Shown: positions 8,302 to 17,942 of the stretch, one piece after another
Layout of the letters: each line of letters starts with the position of its first letter
Numbering within the stretch: the stretch's first letter is position 1
Source of the DNA: Pseudanabaena sp. Chao 1811
GTDB lineage: Bacteria; Cyanobacteriota; Cyanobacteriia; Pseudanabaenales; Pseudanabaenaceae
Length of the DNA stretch: 64,000 nt
Reading direction: 5' to 3'
Assembly (NCBI RefSeq): GCF_027942295.1
Contig: NZ_CP101416.1
Location: 2,024,001 to 2,088,000, forward strand
Program-made: the position numbers and the translations under genes
Notes under the pieces: generated by a model
The model's input: only the letters and a program-made list of their open reading frames with translations
Databases searched by the model: none
Told to the model about the DNA's origin: nothing

Positions 8302-10761
8302 ATGGTATCTACTCCTCTCAAATTGTCTGAGCCAGACCTATCGAATAACTCAAGTAATGGGTCGATTAGTAGCTATGGTATTGCTCGTTCCACTGTTACA
8401 GGGACTCCTCTTAGTGCTGAAGAACTCCGTAAGATCGATGCCTACTGGCGTGCTTGTAATTATTTAGCGATCGGCATGATCTATCTGCGCGAAAATCCAC
8501 TTTTGCGTGAACCGTTGAAATCAGAACATGTCAAAAATCGTTTACTAGGACATTGGGGATCAAGTCCTGGTATGAGTTTTGTCTATACCCATCTCAATCG
8601 ATTGATCAAGAAATATGATCTCAATACGATCTTTCTTGCAGGTCCTGGACATGGCGCTCCCGGAATTTTAGGCCCTGTATATTTAGAGGGAACCTACTCT
8701 GAGGTTTATCACGATATTAGCGAAGATGAAGAAGGGCTAAAGCGTTTCTTCAAGCAGTTTTCATTCCCTGGGGGAATTGGTAGCCACTGTACACCTGAAA
8801 CCCCTGGTTCGATTCATGAAGGAGGCGAACTTGGTTACAGCGTTTCCCATGCCTATGGAACTGTCTTTGATAATCCCGACTTGATCTCTGTGGTGATGGT
8901 TGGTGATGGGGAGTCGGAAACTGGCCCCCTAGCTACAGCTTGGCATTCTAACAAGTTTATTAATCCGATTCGTGACGGTGCGGTACTCCCAATTCTGCAT
9001 TTGAACGGTTACAAGATTAATAACCCTACTGTGTTATCGCGGATTAGCCATGAAGAATTAGAAAGCCTATTTATTGGCTATGGCTATCAGCCCTACTTTG
9101 TAGAAGGTTCCGATCCTGAGTCAATGCACCAAGCGATCGCAGCAACCCTAGAGCATTGCATTAACGAAATTAGAAGCATCCAGCAAGAATCGCGGAGTAC
9201 AGGCATTCCTAAACGCGCCAAATTCCCCATGATCGTATTGCGGACTCCTAAGGGCTGGACGGGACCTGCGGAAGTTGATGGGCATAAGGTTGAGGGATTC
9301 TGGAGAGCGCACCAAGTGCCACTATCGGGAATGCATAATAATCCTGAGCATTTACAATTGCTATCGGACTGGATGTTCAGCTATAAACCTAATGAATTGT
9401 TTGATGAGTCAGGTAAGTTGCTCCCTGAACTGAAGGAACTTGCACCAAAAGGCGATCGCCGCATGAGTGCCAACCCGATCGCAAATGGTGGGTTACTCCG
9501 CCGTGCTTTGAGAATGCCCGATTTCCGCAACTATGGTGTAAATATCGCTAAGGCGGGGACAACTGAGGCAGAAAATACGAAACCCTTGGGTGTATTCCTG
9601 CGCGATGTGATGCGTCAAAACATGGATAATTTCCGTGTATTTGGACCCGATGAAAATACATCGAATAAACTGCAAGCCATTTACGAAGTCAGTAAGAAGT
9701 TCTGGATTGCAGAATATCTACCTGAAGATACTGATGGCGGCGAACTTGCTACCGATGGGCGGGTGATGGAAATTCTCAGCGAACATACCCTAGAGGGTTG
9801 GCTAGAGGGTTATCTATTAACAGGAAGACATGGATTCTTCTCAACCTATGAATCCTTTGTCCATGTTATTGACTCGATGATCAACCAGCATTGTAAATGG
9901 TTGGAAATCAGTAAAGATATTCCTTGGCGATCGCCGATCGCTTCTCTAAATTTGTTAATTACTTCCACAGTTTGGCGGCAGGATCACAATGGCTTTACCC
10001 ATCAAGACCCCGGTTTCTTGGATGTGGTAGTTAATAAGAGTGCTGAAGTGACGCGCATTTATTTACCACCTGATGTAAATACATTGCTATCGGTTGCCGA
10101 TCATTGCTTGCGTAGTACCGACTATGTGAATGTAATTGTTTCTGATAAGCAATCCCATTTGCAATTCTTGAGCATGGATGAGGCGATTAAGCATTGCACC
10201 AAGGGCTTAGGAATTTGGGACTGGGCAAGTAACGATCAAGGTACGGAACCTGATGTGGTGATGGTGGGCTGTGGTGATGTCCTCACTCAAGAGGCTCTAG
10301 CCGCTACGATCTTGCTATGGGAGCATTTCCCTGAGTTGAAGATTCGCTTTATTAATGTGGTGGATCTGTTCAAGTTACAGCCTGATACAGAGCATCCTCA
10401 TGGCTTAAGCGATCGCGATTTTGATTCGCTTTTCACCACAGACAAGCCGATTATTTTCAACTTCCACGGCTATCCTTGGTTGATTCACCGTCTCGCCTAT
10501 CGCCGCACTAATCACAAAAACCTCCATGTGCGCGGTTACAAAGAGAAGGGCAATATCAACACGCCTTTGGAGTTGGCGATTAATAATCAAGTTGACCGCT
10601 TTAGTCTAGCGATTGATGTGATTGATCGCGTGCCTAAATTGCAAAATATTGGCGCTCATGCGAAGCAGAACTTACTCGATCAGCAAATCGAATGTCGTCA
10701 ATATGCCTACGAGCATGGTATTGATAAGCCTGAAATTGTAAACTGGCGTTATCCTCATTAA
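8302..10761 (+). CDS. xfp: Xylulose-5-phosphate/fructose-6-phosphate phosphoketolase
   Basis: An 819-residue thiamine-diphosphate enzyme that splits xylulose 5-phosphate (and often fructose 6-phosphate) with phosphate into acetyl phosphate and a shorter sugar phosphate, giving a carbon-saving route to acetyl-CoA. Family motifs visible: GHWGSSPG (residues 83-90), GPGHGAPG (114-121), the ThDP-binding [11 protein letters not shown] (about 207-217), and [14 protein letters not shown] in the pyrimidine domain. Length is normal. A histidine phosphatase follows 50 bp downstream on the same strand, but a 14-bp-arm palindrome sits in between, so co-transcription is uncertain. Assignment is secure; substrate preference cannot be read from sequence. 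Confidence 0.95.
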   Translation: MVSTPLKLSEPDLSNNSSNGSISSYGIARSTVTGTPLSAEELRKIDAYWRACNYLAIGMIYLRENPLLREPLKSEHVKNRLLGHWGSSPGMSFVYTHLNRLIKKYDLNTIFLAGPGHGAPGILGPVYLEGTYSEVYHDISEDEEGLKRFFKQFSFPGGIGSHCTPETPGSIHEGGELGYSVSHAYGTVFDNPDLISVVMVGDGESETGPLATAWHSNKFINPIRDGAVLPILHLNGYKINNPTVLSRISHEELESLFIGYGYQPYFVEGSDPESMHQAIAATLEHCINEIRSIQQESRSTGIPKRAKFPMIVLRTPKGWTGPAEVDGHKVEGFWRAHQVPLSGMHNNPEHLQLLSDWMFSYKPNELFDESGKLLPELKELAPKGDRRMSANPIANGGLLRRALRMPDFRNYGVNIAKAGTTEAENTKPLGVFLRDVMRQNMDNFRVFGPDENTSNKLQAIYEVSKKFWIAEYLPEDTDGGELATDGRVMEILSEHTLEGWLEGYLLTGRHGFFSTYESFVHVIDSMINQHCKWLEISKDIPWRSPIASLNLLITSTVWRQDHNGFTHQDPGFLDVVVNKSAEVTRIYLPPDVNTLLSVADHCLRSTDYVNVIVSDKQSHLQFLSMDEAIKHCTKGLGIWDWASNDQGTEPDVVMVGCGDVLTQEALAATILLWEHFPELKIRFINVVDLFKLQPDTEHPHGLSDRDFDSLFTTDKPIIFNFHGYPWLIHRLAYRRTNHKNLHVRGYKEKGNINTPLELAINNQVDRFSLAIDVIDRVPKLQNIGAHAKQNLLDQQIECRQYAYEHGIDKPEIVNWRYPH

Positions 10762-10768
10762 CTAAATT

Positions 10769-10801
10769 GCCTTTGGACGGCGCGAAGCGCCGTCCAAAGG
10801 C
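10769..10801. repeat. Palindrome, 14-bp arms, CGAAG loop
   Basis: Arms 10769-10782 and 10788-10801 pair perfectly around CGAAG. The stem top GGCG/CGCC and the loop are the same as in the palindromes at 3453 and 55952. It lies in the 49-bp gap between xfp and the phosphatase. Confidence 0.85.
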
Positions 10802-10810
10802 TAAAAAATT

Positions 10811-11449
10811 ATGAGCTTAAAATTATATCTACTCCGTCATGGCGAAACTGTCTATAGTCGCACTGGTGGCTATTGTGGCGATCTTGATCCTGATTTAACT
10901 GAAAATGGCGAGAAAATGGCAACAGCCTTTGCCAATGCCCATAAAGCGATCGCATGGGATGCCGTGTTTGTTAGCCCAATGAAACGCACGATCGCGACAG
11001 CTACACCTCTATGCCAAGCCGTTAACATAGAAATGCAATTTCGTGATGGCTTAAAAGAATTGCGCTATGGCAAATGGGAAGGATTAACTAATGAGTTTGT
11101 GAAAGAGAACTATAGCGAAGATTATCTGCGATGGCTAACGGAACCTGCATGGAATCCTCCTACAGGTGGTGAAACCGCTGTCCAACTTGCTAGCCGAGCT
11201 TCATTTGTAATTGCCGAAATCCAAGAGATGTATCCATCGGGAAACGTGTTAGTTGTTTCCCATAAGGCGACTATTCGCGTGATTCTCTGTAGTTTATTGG
11301 GAATCGATATGGGTCGATATCGCGATCGCATTGATGTTCCTGCTGCCTCACTCAGCATTGTCCAATTTGGCGCACTTGGTCCCATGCTCAAAGTTTTAGG
11401 CGATCGCAGTTTTATGGATGCTAACTTGCGATCGCTAGTTGGAACTTAA
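10811..11449 (+). CDS. Histidine phosphatase family protein (phosphoglycerate-mutase-like)
   Basis: A 212-residue cytoplasmic protein of the histidine phosphatase superfamily. The nucleophile motif LLRHGET lies at residues 7-13. The second Arg of the site is in SPMKRTIATA, the acid region is ELRYGKWEG, and the second catalytic His is in VLVVSHKATIR. This combination describes alpha-ribazole, sugar-phosphate or broad phosphatases as well as cofactor-dependent mutases, so the substrate is open. Placement after phosphoketolase could hint at a sugar phosphate, but that is inference. Confidence 0.85.
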   Translation: MSLKLYLLRHGETVYSRTGGYCGDLDPDLTENGEKMATAFANAHKAIAWDAVFVSPMKRTIATATPLCQAVNIEMQFRDGLKELRYGKWEGLTNEFVKENYSEDYLRWLTEPAWNPPTGGETAVQLASRASFVIAEIQEMYPSGNVLVVSHKATIRVILCSLLGIDMGRYRDRIDVPAASLSIVQFGALGPMLKVLGDRSFMDANLRSLVGT

Positions 11450-11453
11450 TCTT

Positions 11454-11496
11454 AAAGCGGTTTTTATTTTGCTGTAAACAAAATAAAAACCGCTTT
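11454..11496. terminator. Bidirectional terminator between the phosphatase gene and purL
   Basis: Arms 11454-11471 and 11479-11496 pair perfectly (18 bp, AAAGCGGTTTTTATTTTG on the left), with a 7-nt loop. The hairpin lies between two convergent genes and carries T-runs on both strands. Confidence 0.75.
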
Positions 11497-11507
11497 AGAT
11501 ATCACTT

Positions 11508-13835
11508 TTACAAAGTATGTCCCATCCGCTTTGGAATTGCTTCACTGAAGTTTTTCGTAATTTTAGAGAGAGAGACCGAGATCGCTTTTTCTCCTGCAAC
11601 AACAATCTCTAAATCGCAAGCAGCATCGCTTACATTACCAATATATTGCCAAGCATTACCTAGCTGACTGGTGAGATAAGCTTCCCATATAGAGCGATCG
11701 CTTTCTTTGATCGAAACAACAATCCGACTTGCACCTTCACCAAAGAGAAGTTGGGTGAGGTTTAACCCTTCAGGCAGAGATAGTTGAATCTGTGCAGTAA
11801 GTTTGCCAGAAATCGAGGATTCAGCGATCGCGATGGCAAGTCCACCTTCGGCACAATCATGGGCAGCTTGGATTAAGCCTTGGGCGATGCCTTGGCGACA
11901 GGCAAATTGCACTTTGCGCTCTAGCTCAAAATCCACAGGTTGTGGACGACCTGTGACTTCACCGATAACTGAGGCGAGATATTCTGAACCTGCGAGACTG
12001 GCGCGATCGCTACCGAGTAAATAAATGGCATCACCAACATTCTGCCAACCTTGTCCGACGACTTTGGAGACATCTTCCACTAAGCCAACCATGCCGATCA
12101 CAGGTGTGGGATAAATGGGCTGAGCGTTGCCTTCGGAGTCGATGGTTTCGTTATAAAGGGAGACATTACCGCCAGTCACAGGTGTAGACAATTCGCGGCA
12201 AGCATCGGCAATACCGCGACAAGCTTCGTGTAACTGCCAATAACCGATCGCATGTTCGGGACTGCCAAAGTTTAAATTATCGGTAACGGATAAAGGCTCA
12301 GAACCAACACAGGAGAGATTCCTAGCTGCCTCCGCAACGGCTAGTTTTGCGCCTTCATAGGGATCAAGATAGACATAACGGGCATTACAATCGACGGTAG
12401 CGGCAACACCCGCAAGGGAATCAATTTGGCATTGAGTAGAACTTACTTCTCCAGCACCAAAACCTTGACTGCGTAAACGAATTACCGCCGCATCAGCACC
12501 ACCGGGGAAGATCACTGTATTGTTTTGAACTTGATGATCGTATTGGCGATAGACCCATGCTTTAGAAGCGATCGCAGGAGTGTCAAGTAATTTCAGTAGA
12601 GCATCGTTAGGACTAATTTCTGGGAAAGAGGCGATCGCGGTTTTCTCATCCCACGCCCAAGCTTTCTTGGCATAGTCGGGCGTATCTGCTAGCTGACGAT
12701 GATAGATCGGTGTATTATCTGCCAAAGCTGTCGCAGGGATCTCCGCCGCAACTTCACCATGCCAGAGAATTCTGACAATCGGTTCCGCGAGAACTTCTCC
12801 CGCAACCACCGCATGAAGTCCCCAACGTTCAAAAATCTCAATTAGCTCTGCTTCTCTTCCCTTATGGGCAACAAATAGCATTCGCTCCTGAGATTCCGAA
12901 AGTAGATATTCGTAGGGAGTCATGCCCGATTCTCTGGCAGGAATCTTATCCAAATCTAGAACCACACCTACGCCACCTTTAGCTGCCATTTCCGAAGTAG
13001 AACAGGTCAAACCTGCTGCGCCCATATCCTGCGCGGCAACCACTGCACCAGTTTTGAAGGCTTCCAAACAAGCTTCCACTAGGGACTTTTCTAAAAAGGG
13101 ATCGCCCACTTGCACCGCAGGACGGCTTTGCTCGGATTTATCAGAAAGCTCGGCACTGGCGAAACTTGCGCCTTTCATGCCATCACGTCCAGTAGTAGAA
13201 CCCACGTAAACCACAGGATTGCCGACACCCGCAGCCCCAGATTTGACGATTTCCTTAGTTTCCATAATCCCGATCGCCATCGCATTCACAAGCGGATTAC
13301 GGTTATAAGCCTTATCAAAATAAACTTCACCGCCAACGGTGGGAACGCCAATACAGTTGCCATAGCCTGCGATACCGTTAACGATGCCATTGACACGACT
13401 CCGCACCCAAGGATCTGACAGTTCGCCAAAGCGCAGTGAGTTCAAAATGGCAACAGGACGCGCTCCCATCGTGAAAATATCGCGCAAAATACCACCCACG
13501 CCTGTCGCTGCGCCTTGGTATGGTTCGACTGCCGAAGGACGGTTATGGCTTTCAATCTTAAAACTAATCGCAATATCATCGGTAATCTTGACTACGCCCG
13601 CATTTTCCCCCGGTCCAACCAAAATGCGATCGCCTGTAGTGGGAAATTGCTTGAGCAAAGGTCGCGAATTTTTGTAGCAGCAATGCTCTGACCACATCAC
13701 GCCAAACATCCCCAATTCGGCTTTGTTGGGTTCACGACCAAGGCGATCGCAAATCATTTGATATTCGTCTAGGGTCAAACCTTCAGCTTTGATTTCGGCT
13801 GGGGAAAATTTGCGTGTTTGCTTGTCGGCGGTCAT
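11508..13835 (-). CDS. purL: Phosphoribosylformylglycinamidine synthase subunit PurL
   Basis: The large ATP-dependent subunit that converts FGAR to FGAM in purine synthesis, with PurS and PurQ as partners. Visible are the family's MWSEHCCYK near residue 50, [23 protein letters not shown], and the later [11 protein letters not shown] and HDCAEGGLA segments. The ATG at 13835 is chosen over an in-frame TTG at 13847 because the duplicated fragment at 17107-17274 also starts at this ATG ([11 protein letters not shown]). About 775 residues, normal for this short PurL type. Its first 146 bp exist a second time beyond a two-gene cassette, so the present start region may have arrived with that cassette. 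HIP1 sites are dense in the gene. Confidence 0.95.
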   Translation of the reverse strand: MTADKQTRKFSPAEIKAEGLTLDEYQMICDRLGREPNKAELGMFGVMWSEHCCYKNSRPLLKQFPTTGDRILVGPGENAGVVKITDDIAISFKIESHNRPSAVEPYQGAATGVGGILRDIFTMGARPVAILNSLRFGELSDPWVRSRVNGIVNGIAGYGNCIGVPTVGGEVYFDKAYNRNPLVNAMAIGIMETKEIVKSGAAGVGNPVVYVGSTTGRDGMKGASFASAELSDKSEQSRPAVQVGDPFLEKSLVEACLEAFKTGAVVAAQDMGAAGLTCSTSEMAAKGGVGVVLDLDKIPARESGMTPYEYLLSESQERMLFVAHKGREAELIEIFERWGLHAVVAGEVLAEPIVRILWHGEVAAEIPATALADNTPIYHRQLADTPDYAKKAWAWDEKTAIASFPEISPNDALLKLLDTPAIASKAWVYRQYDHQVQNNTVIFPGGADAAVIRLRSQGFGAGEVSSTQCQIDSLAGVAATVDCNARYVYLDPYEGAKLAVAEAARNLSCVGSEPLSVTDNLNFGSPEHAIGYWQLHEACRGIADACRELSTPVTGGNVSLYNETIDSEGNAQPIYPTPVIGMVGLVEDVSKVVGQGWQNVGDAIYLLGSDRASLAGSEYLASVIGEVTGRPQPVDFELERKVQFACRQGIAQGLIQAAHDCAEGGLAIAIAESSISGKLTAQIQLSLPEGLNLTQLLFGEGASRIVVSIKESDRSIWEAYLTSQLGNAWQYIGNVSDAACDLEIVVAGEKAISVSLSKITKNFSEAIPKRMGHTL
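13690..13835 (-). repeat. Left copy of the duplicated purL 5' segment
   Basis: This segment in frame with purL matches 17129-17274. I count three differences in the roughly 127 bp from GACCACATCACGCC onward. The first codons then diverge: the copy here has ADKQTRKF where the other has ANITTPKF. The two copies bracket the HEPN/ATPase cassette. Confidence 0.9.
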
Positions 13836-13903
13836 GGCTATGTGCAAAGAATTATATATCTCCTGCTAATTTTATAGTAATTGGGAGAATCCTATCTCAA
13901 CTT

Positions 13904-16675
13904 CTATAGTACATCCGTCCCCATGACTTTTCTTTTCAAGACCAATACACGAGGTCTAGCACCTGTCGCCAAGTTAAATCCTAACCCAGCACGAAAAATT
14001 TCTGGCATATAGTATCTTGCATCATCATTTCGAGCCTTATCTTCATATATAACTCCCATGATCTCAAGCATAGTTATAGTTTCAGTATCTAGTTTTAAGT
14101 CTTGCGCTTTAAATGGAATGATTTTTTGTTGCTGCGGATAGCTTGCAATAATTTCAACCCATTGTTTGAACGCAGGGTATTCGTCTTGTGCTTCCTCCAC
14201 TTTATCTTTACTGCAAGGATCTAAAGCTCTTCGTACTGATTGGGGTGGTAATAATCTAGTTGCTGACCATCTTTCAAACTGAACTTCACGAGAGTTTTCT
14301 ACTGTAATCTTCGCAGCATTAAATAAGAATCTAACAATATCTCTAGCTTGTAATCTACCATTGAAATCAGTTAAAGCTGCAAACACCCAACTTGCAGTTC
14401 TAGCCTCTTTGTCACCACCTAACTTTTCACCCCATAGCTTTTCTAGTTCCTGAAGTAACTGATCTCGTCCAAAACTATCTAACTGATCTTCACTAGTATC
14501 AAAAACTTCACCCTTAATGCAAATCCAATATACTAATTTTAAAAATGAATTAGCATCCCAAGAAAGATCATAGGAACGATATAAGCTTTCAAATTGACCA
14601 GAGTTTTGATTGAGTGCATATCTTAGAAAGTCACGGCGCAATAAAATAATCAAGCCCAGATTAGATTGCCTAACCTCTGACAGTTTATTATTGGGAATAT
14701 TTATCAAGGCCCTAAGAGCTATTTGCTGCTGGCGATTAAGAGCAATGTCTTGGAATATATCTTCTAGTCCATCTATCAGTAAGATAACCCGTGCATCTTT
14801 TTCTTTTAGATGTAAGTTTATCTTCTGTAAGGTAATATTCTGATCTTCTCCTTGTTCAACACCCAAGGCTTTGCTAATTTCAATAATCCAAAAGCGAGTC
14901 CATTCTAGTTCATCTAGATCTTCTTTTAATGCAAGTTGAATTCTTTCTTTATACTCAGACTCAAAAAAATCATCTGTTCTTAGGGCGTTCTTAACTTCTC
15001 TTCTAGAATCTTCAATAATTATTTTGGCATTATCTTTAAGATTATTAGACTGTAAAAAAGGGAAGATGTATGTATACGATAGGAATGGCAAGTCTTCTTT
15101 CAAAACATTATGAAGAAACTCCTCCCAGTATTTAAACCTTGATAGCTGAACATATATAAATGTTTTTCCTGCACCCTTTGCACCAATAGAAACCACTCTG
15201 GGTAATTCATCTCTGAAATTGTTTGCTAAATTTTTAAGTGGTTCTGTGACTAGTAAACTATCTCCTGTTCCATTTTCTGCATATTCATATTGTTGACAAA
15301 CATCTCTAAATCTTACTAAATCTTCAAATCTGCTAGTTCGTGACTCTGTTTTGTATACGGGCGTTGGGGTTAATTGTGTTGCTGCCCATTCTCTAGCAAA
15401 TTGGGCAATTTTCGAGTTAGATGATAACTTACTTGAAGCATCTTCCCAACTATTGACATATAAAAGTTCCTGTAAAAAATCGGTCTCTTGAATTTCTAGT
15501 CTTGTTTCATAAACACTAGCATCTGTAATAGCTGCATCCTGTCTATATGCATTTCTCAATCTCAATAAAATATTATAAAATTCAGGTAACTCCTTCATTT
15601 CAGAGGTTAGGAAACTGATAATCACCGTAGGATCATAGTAATTATTATTCTGCATCTCGCTATTTGTTTGAGATAATGCAGTACAACTTAACTGTTTCAA
15701 TACCAATTCTAACCCCGAAATAGACTGTGATGCAGCCGTAGTAACCAAGAAACGTTGAACTCTTGGATCAAAAATCAGAGGGCTAGATATTTCGCTCAGT
15801 CCAGCACGAAGATCAACCATGACATAATCTGCCCCCACAGACTTTCCTAACTCATAAATCGCATCACTAAAAGTCCAAACATTACCCAAACTTTTAGTAA
15901 GATTTTCAGGTAGTATAGGCGTATCTAGTAATTGATCATCGCTTAGACAGGCAGGTAAAAAATAACAGATTGACTTGCCGTTATGTTTTGGTGACCTTGA
16001 TTTTTTTACTTCTTTGGCAATGGTTTCTAGGGTTTCTTGTTTTGCTAAAGGAGAATAGTGATAGGCTTCAAGAAAGTCGAGAAATGAAATAGCTGGCTGC
16101 TGTTTCTCAGCACGATTCCAATAGGTCAGCCCAGGAGCTTCTAAGTCAGAATCTATGACTAAAACTGTAATTGGTTTATTAACTTCATCTGCACGTTTTA
16201 ACAGAGCAAATAGGTAGGCTACTAGATGCGTTGTCCTTCCGACTCCACCTTTGAATGAATAGAAAGCTACTAGCTTAGTCTTTGTCTCGTAGGGCTGTGG
16301 TAGAGGGATTTTAGGAGATGACTCAATTGTATCTGTCAAATCTTCACTCACATAGGCAATTTCTTCCCAGAATGGGCGGATCGGTCTTGATTCTTTCTGT
16401 TTGTCACCTTCAATCAAAAACTCTACTGGTAACGTGTTGTTTCCTAGATCTAGTTGAATAATCTGCTGATCGACCTGATACCATTCTTCACCAAACCATT
16501 TTTGCAATTCTGACTCTACAAACGACTGATCTTCCGCAGATATTAAGCTGATCTCTACGGCATCTGAAAAACAGTCAATACTATTAACGCCTTGAGGCAG
16601 AGATTTACCATAGGAGGTTTTTTTTCTGATTAATCTTCTTATATCAAGCCATGTTAAAAATTTTAATGATCTCAT
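13904..16675 (-). CDS. KGGVGR-type ParA-like ATPase fused to a second P-loop NTPase
   Basis: A 923-residue cytoplasmic protein. Residues 1-130 are unrecognised. Residues 135-330 form a MinD/ParA-like ATPase with the variant P-loop KGGVGRTT (142-149), VLVIDSDLEAPG (171-182) and VMVDLRAG (285-292). Residues 490-760 form a second NTPase with GAKGAGKT (498-505) and a Walker B ILLIDGLEDI (631-640), of the KAP/STAND or Sll1717-like kind. The C-terminal 160 residues may be winged-helix. It starts at ATG 16675 in a TAATG overlap with the HEPN-like gene, so translation is coupled. The gene is AT-rich and I see no HIP1 octamer in it. Such double-ATPase plus HEPN pairs suggest immunity by regulated RNA cleavage, but that role is inferred. 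Confidence 0.7.
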   Translation of the reverse strand: MRSLKFLTWLDIRRLIRKKTSYGKSLPQGVNSIDCFSDAVEISLISAEDQSFVESELQKWFGEEWYQVDQQIIQLDLGNNTLPVEFLIEGDKQKESRPIRPFWEEIAYVSEDLTDTIESSPKIPLPQPYETKTKLVAFYSFKGGVGRTTHLVAYLFALLKRADEVNKPITVLVIDSDLEAPGLTYWNRAEKQQPAISFLDFLEAYHYSPLAKQETLETIAKEVKKSRSPKHNGKSICYFLPACLSDDQLLDTPILPENLTKSLGNVWTFSDAIYELGKSVGADYVMVDLRAGLSEISSPLIFDPRVQRFLVTTAASQSISGLELVLKQLSCTALSQTNSEMQNNNYYDPTVIISFLTSEMKELPEFYNILLRLRNAYRQDAAITDASVYETRLEIQETDFLQELLYVNSWEDASSKLSSNSKIAQFAREWAATQLTPTPVYKTESRTSRFEDLVRFRDVCQQYEYAENGTGDSLLVTEPLKNLANNFRDELPRVVSIGAKGAGKTFIYVQLSRFKYWEEFLHNVLKEDLPFLSYTYIFPFLQSNNLKDNAKIIIEDSRREVKNALRTDDFFESEYKERIQLALKEDLDELEWTRFWIIEISKALGVEQGEDQNITLQKINLHLKEKDARVILLIDGLEDIFQDIALNRQQQIALRALINIPNNKLSEVRQSNLGLIILLRRDFLRYALNQNSGQFESLYRSYDLSWDANSFLKLVYWICIKGEVFDTSEDQLDSFGRDQLLQELEKLWGEKLGGDKEARTASWVFAALTDFNGRLQARDIVRFLFNAAKITVENSREVQFERWSATRLLPPQSVRRALDPCSKDKVEEAQDEYPAFKQWVEIIASYPQQQKIIPFKAQDLKLDTETITMLEIMGVIYEDKARNDDARYYMPEIFRAGLGFNLATGARPRVLVLKRKVMGTDVL

Positions 16676-17100
16676 TAATTTATATCCTGTTTAATCCATT
16701 CTGATATTTTGAGTAAATATCTTTCTAAATCACGATCTGTTGGATCATTAGCGTTGTTGCTACTAATAGCCTCGCCTCCGTAACGCCACATTTGATTGAT
16801 TTCACCTACAGATACTTCTCTCCTAGAAATTATTTTAATTTTGTTGGGAAGTCTAAGATTTTGTTCTACATGCAAATTGTCTAAGAGCCTATTAATATTG
16901 TGACCGCAGTCAATAATTTTTGGACAAGCTAATGTAGAATTTACCCTGTCTCTTTTCATTATTGATGCTTTCAATCCACATTCTATTGCATAAAATAATA
17001 ACAATCTGTGGGCATTGGTTTTAGTTTGGGCTAGTTCGTAAGCCTGAAAATTGTTTTTCCATGCTCTTTTCATTTCGCGATCACTGAAATGTATTGGCAT
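16675..17100 (-). CDS. HEPN-like small protein, partner of the downstream ATPase
   Basis: A 141-residue, mostly helical basic protein. Residues 31-50 (HRLLLFYAIECGLKASIMKR) resemble the long helix of HEPN domains, where a similar LLFYA-ECGLK pattern recurs. GHNINRLL (66-73) and MWRYGGEA (104-111) also fit HEPN-type small proteins; an ordinary RX4-6H RNase motif is not obvious. Its TAA overlaps the ATG of the 923-residue ATPase gene (TAATG), so it is the first gene of a two-gene unit. Its start lies only 6 bp from the truncated purL fragment, so transcription may be driven by the old purL promoter. HEPN assignment is by eye and moderate. Confidence 0.55.
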   Translation of the reverse strand: MPIHFSDREMKRAWKNNFQAYELAQTKTNAHRLLLFYAIECGLKASIMKRDRVNSTLACPKIIDCGHNINRLLDNLHVEQNLRLPNKIKIISRREVSVGEINQMWRYGGEAISSNNANDPTDRDLERYLLKISEWIKQDIN

Positions 17101-17106
17101 ATGTTT

Positions 17107-17274
17107 TTAAGCAGCACTTCTGAAATATGACCACATCACGCCAAACATTCCCAATTCGGCTTTGTTGGGTTCACGACCAAGGCGATCGCAAATCATTTGA
17201 TATTCGTCTAGGGTCAAACCCTCAGCTTTGATTTCGGCTGGGGAAAATTTGGGTGTGGTGATATTTGCGGTCAT
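17107..17274 (-). pseudogene. Truncated duplicate of the purL 5' end
   Basis: A 55-codon frame starting ATG at 17274, reading [19 protein letters not shown] and matching PurL up to GMFGVMWS. It then diverges to YFRSAA and stops at 17107. The break falls at the conserved MWSEHC motif. The fragment keeps the likely original purL upstream region. Together with the in-frame copy at 13690-13835 it brackets 3.2 kb of foreign-looking DNA, as expected if a circle carrying a purL 5' fragment had integrated by a single crossover, or if an element restores its target gene. Confidence 0.85.
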
Positions 17275-17422
17275 AGTTAATGCAAAAAATGTTTAGGCTG
17301 CTGCTGAGATTGCTTAGTGATTGCTCTTAGCAGCTATTAATCTAACATTTTAGTCGCTTAGTCGCAAAAAGCATAAAGAGACAGGAGCTTAATATGCAGA
17401 CTCCTTTCTCTTCTCAGAATAA

Positions 17423-17779
17423 TCAACTTCCCCAAATATAAATAGAGCCATTCTCCATCTTAAAAATTCTCGCACTTGTACCATCAGCTTGTTCTTCACC
17501 CCTTTGCTGATAGACGATACCACCACGATCATCGGTGTAGACATATGGGCGATCGCGTTTGGGTTGAAAACTATCCCTTACTCCATCTTCCCAAATAATA
17601 TCAATAAATCCTTGACGTATCGAAAATACACAGGGCATAGATACCTTGGCAAGGCTAGCTCCGTTCGGGAAGTATTGACAATAGGCTTGGATGCTATCAG
17701 CTCTTGCGGAAAGGGGAATTGCTAGGGGGATTGCGAATACTGCGATCGTCGAAATTATCCCTTTTAGAATAGTTTTCAT
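17423..17779 (-). CDS. Small secreted protein, unknown function
   Basis: A 118-residue protein starting at ATG 17779 (an in-frame TTG lies 9 bp upstream). A signal peptide is clear: KTILK, a hydrophobic stretch to about residue 24, then a cleavable site at SARADS. The mature part has two cysteines (AYCQYF and MPCVFS) that could form a disulfide, and a beta-rich body (GFIDIIWEDGVRDSF, YVYTDDRGGIVYQQ, ARIFKMENGSIYIWGS). This is a pattern common among small periplasmic cyanobacterial proteins of unknown role. No operon partner is visible. Confidence 0.6.
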   Translation of the reverse strand: MKTILKGIISTIAVFAIPLAIPLSARADSIQAYCQYFPNGASLAKVSMPCVFSIRQGFIDIIWEDGVRDSFQPKRDRPYVYTDDRGGIVYQQRGEEQADGTSARIFKMENGSIYIWGS

Positions 17780-17942
17780 AGTCTTCAATAATTTTGAATT
17801 TGAGCTTATGGATTCTAGAATATCTAGTTTATTCGTTACCCATGAGTGATTTATATCACCGAATATTTGAGATATTTTCCATGATCTTTGGGTGATATCA
17901 ATGTAAATCCAGTGCTATAATTCAGGCTAAGTCTTAAGCAAT

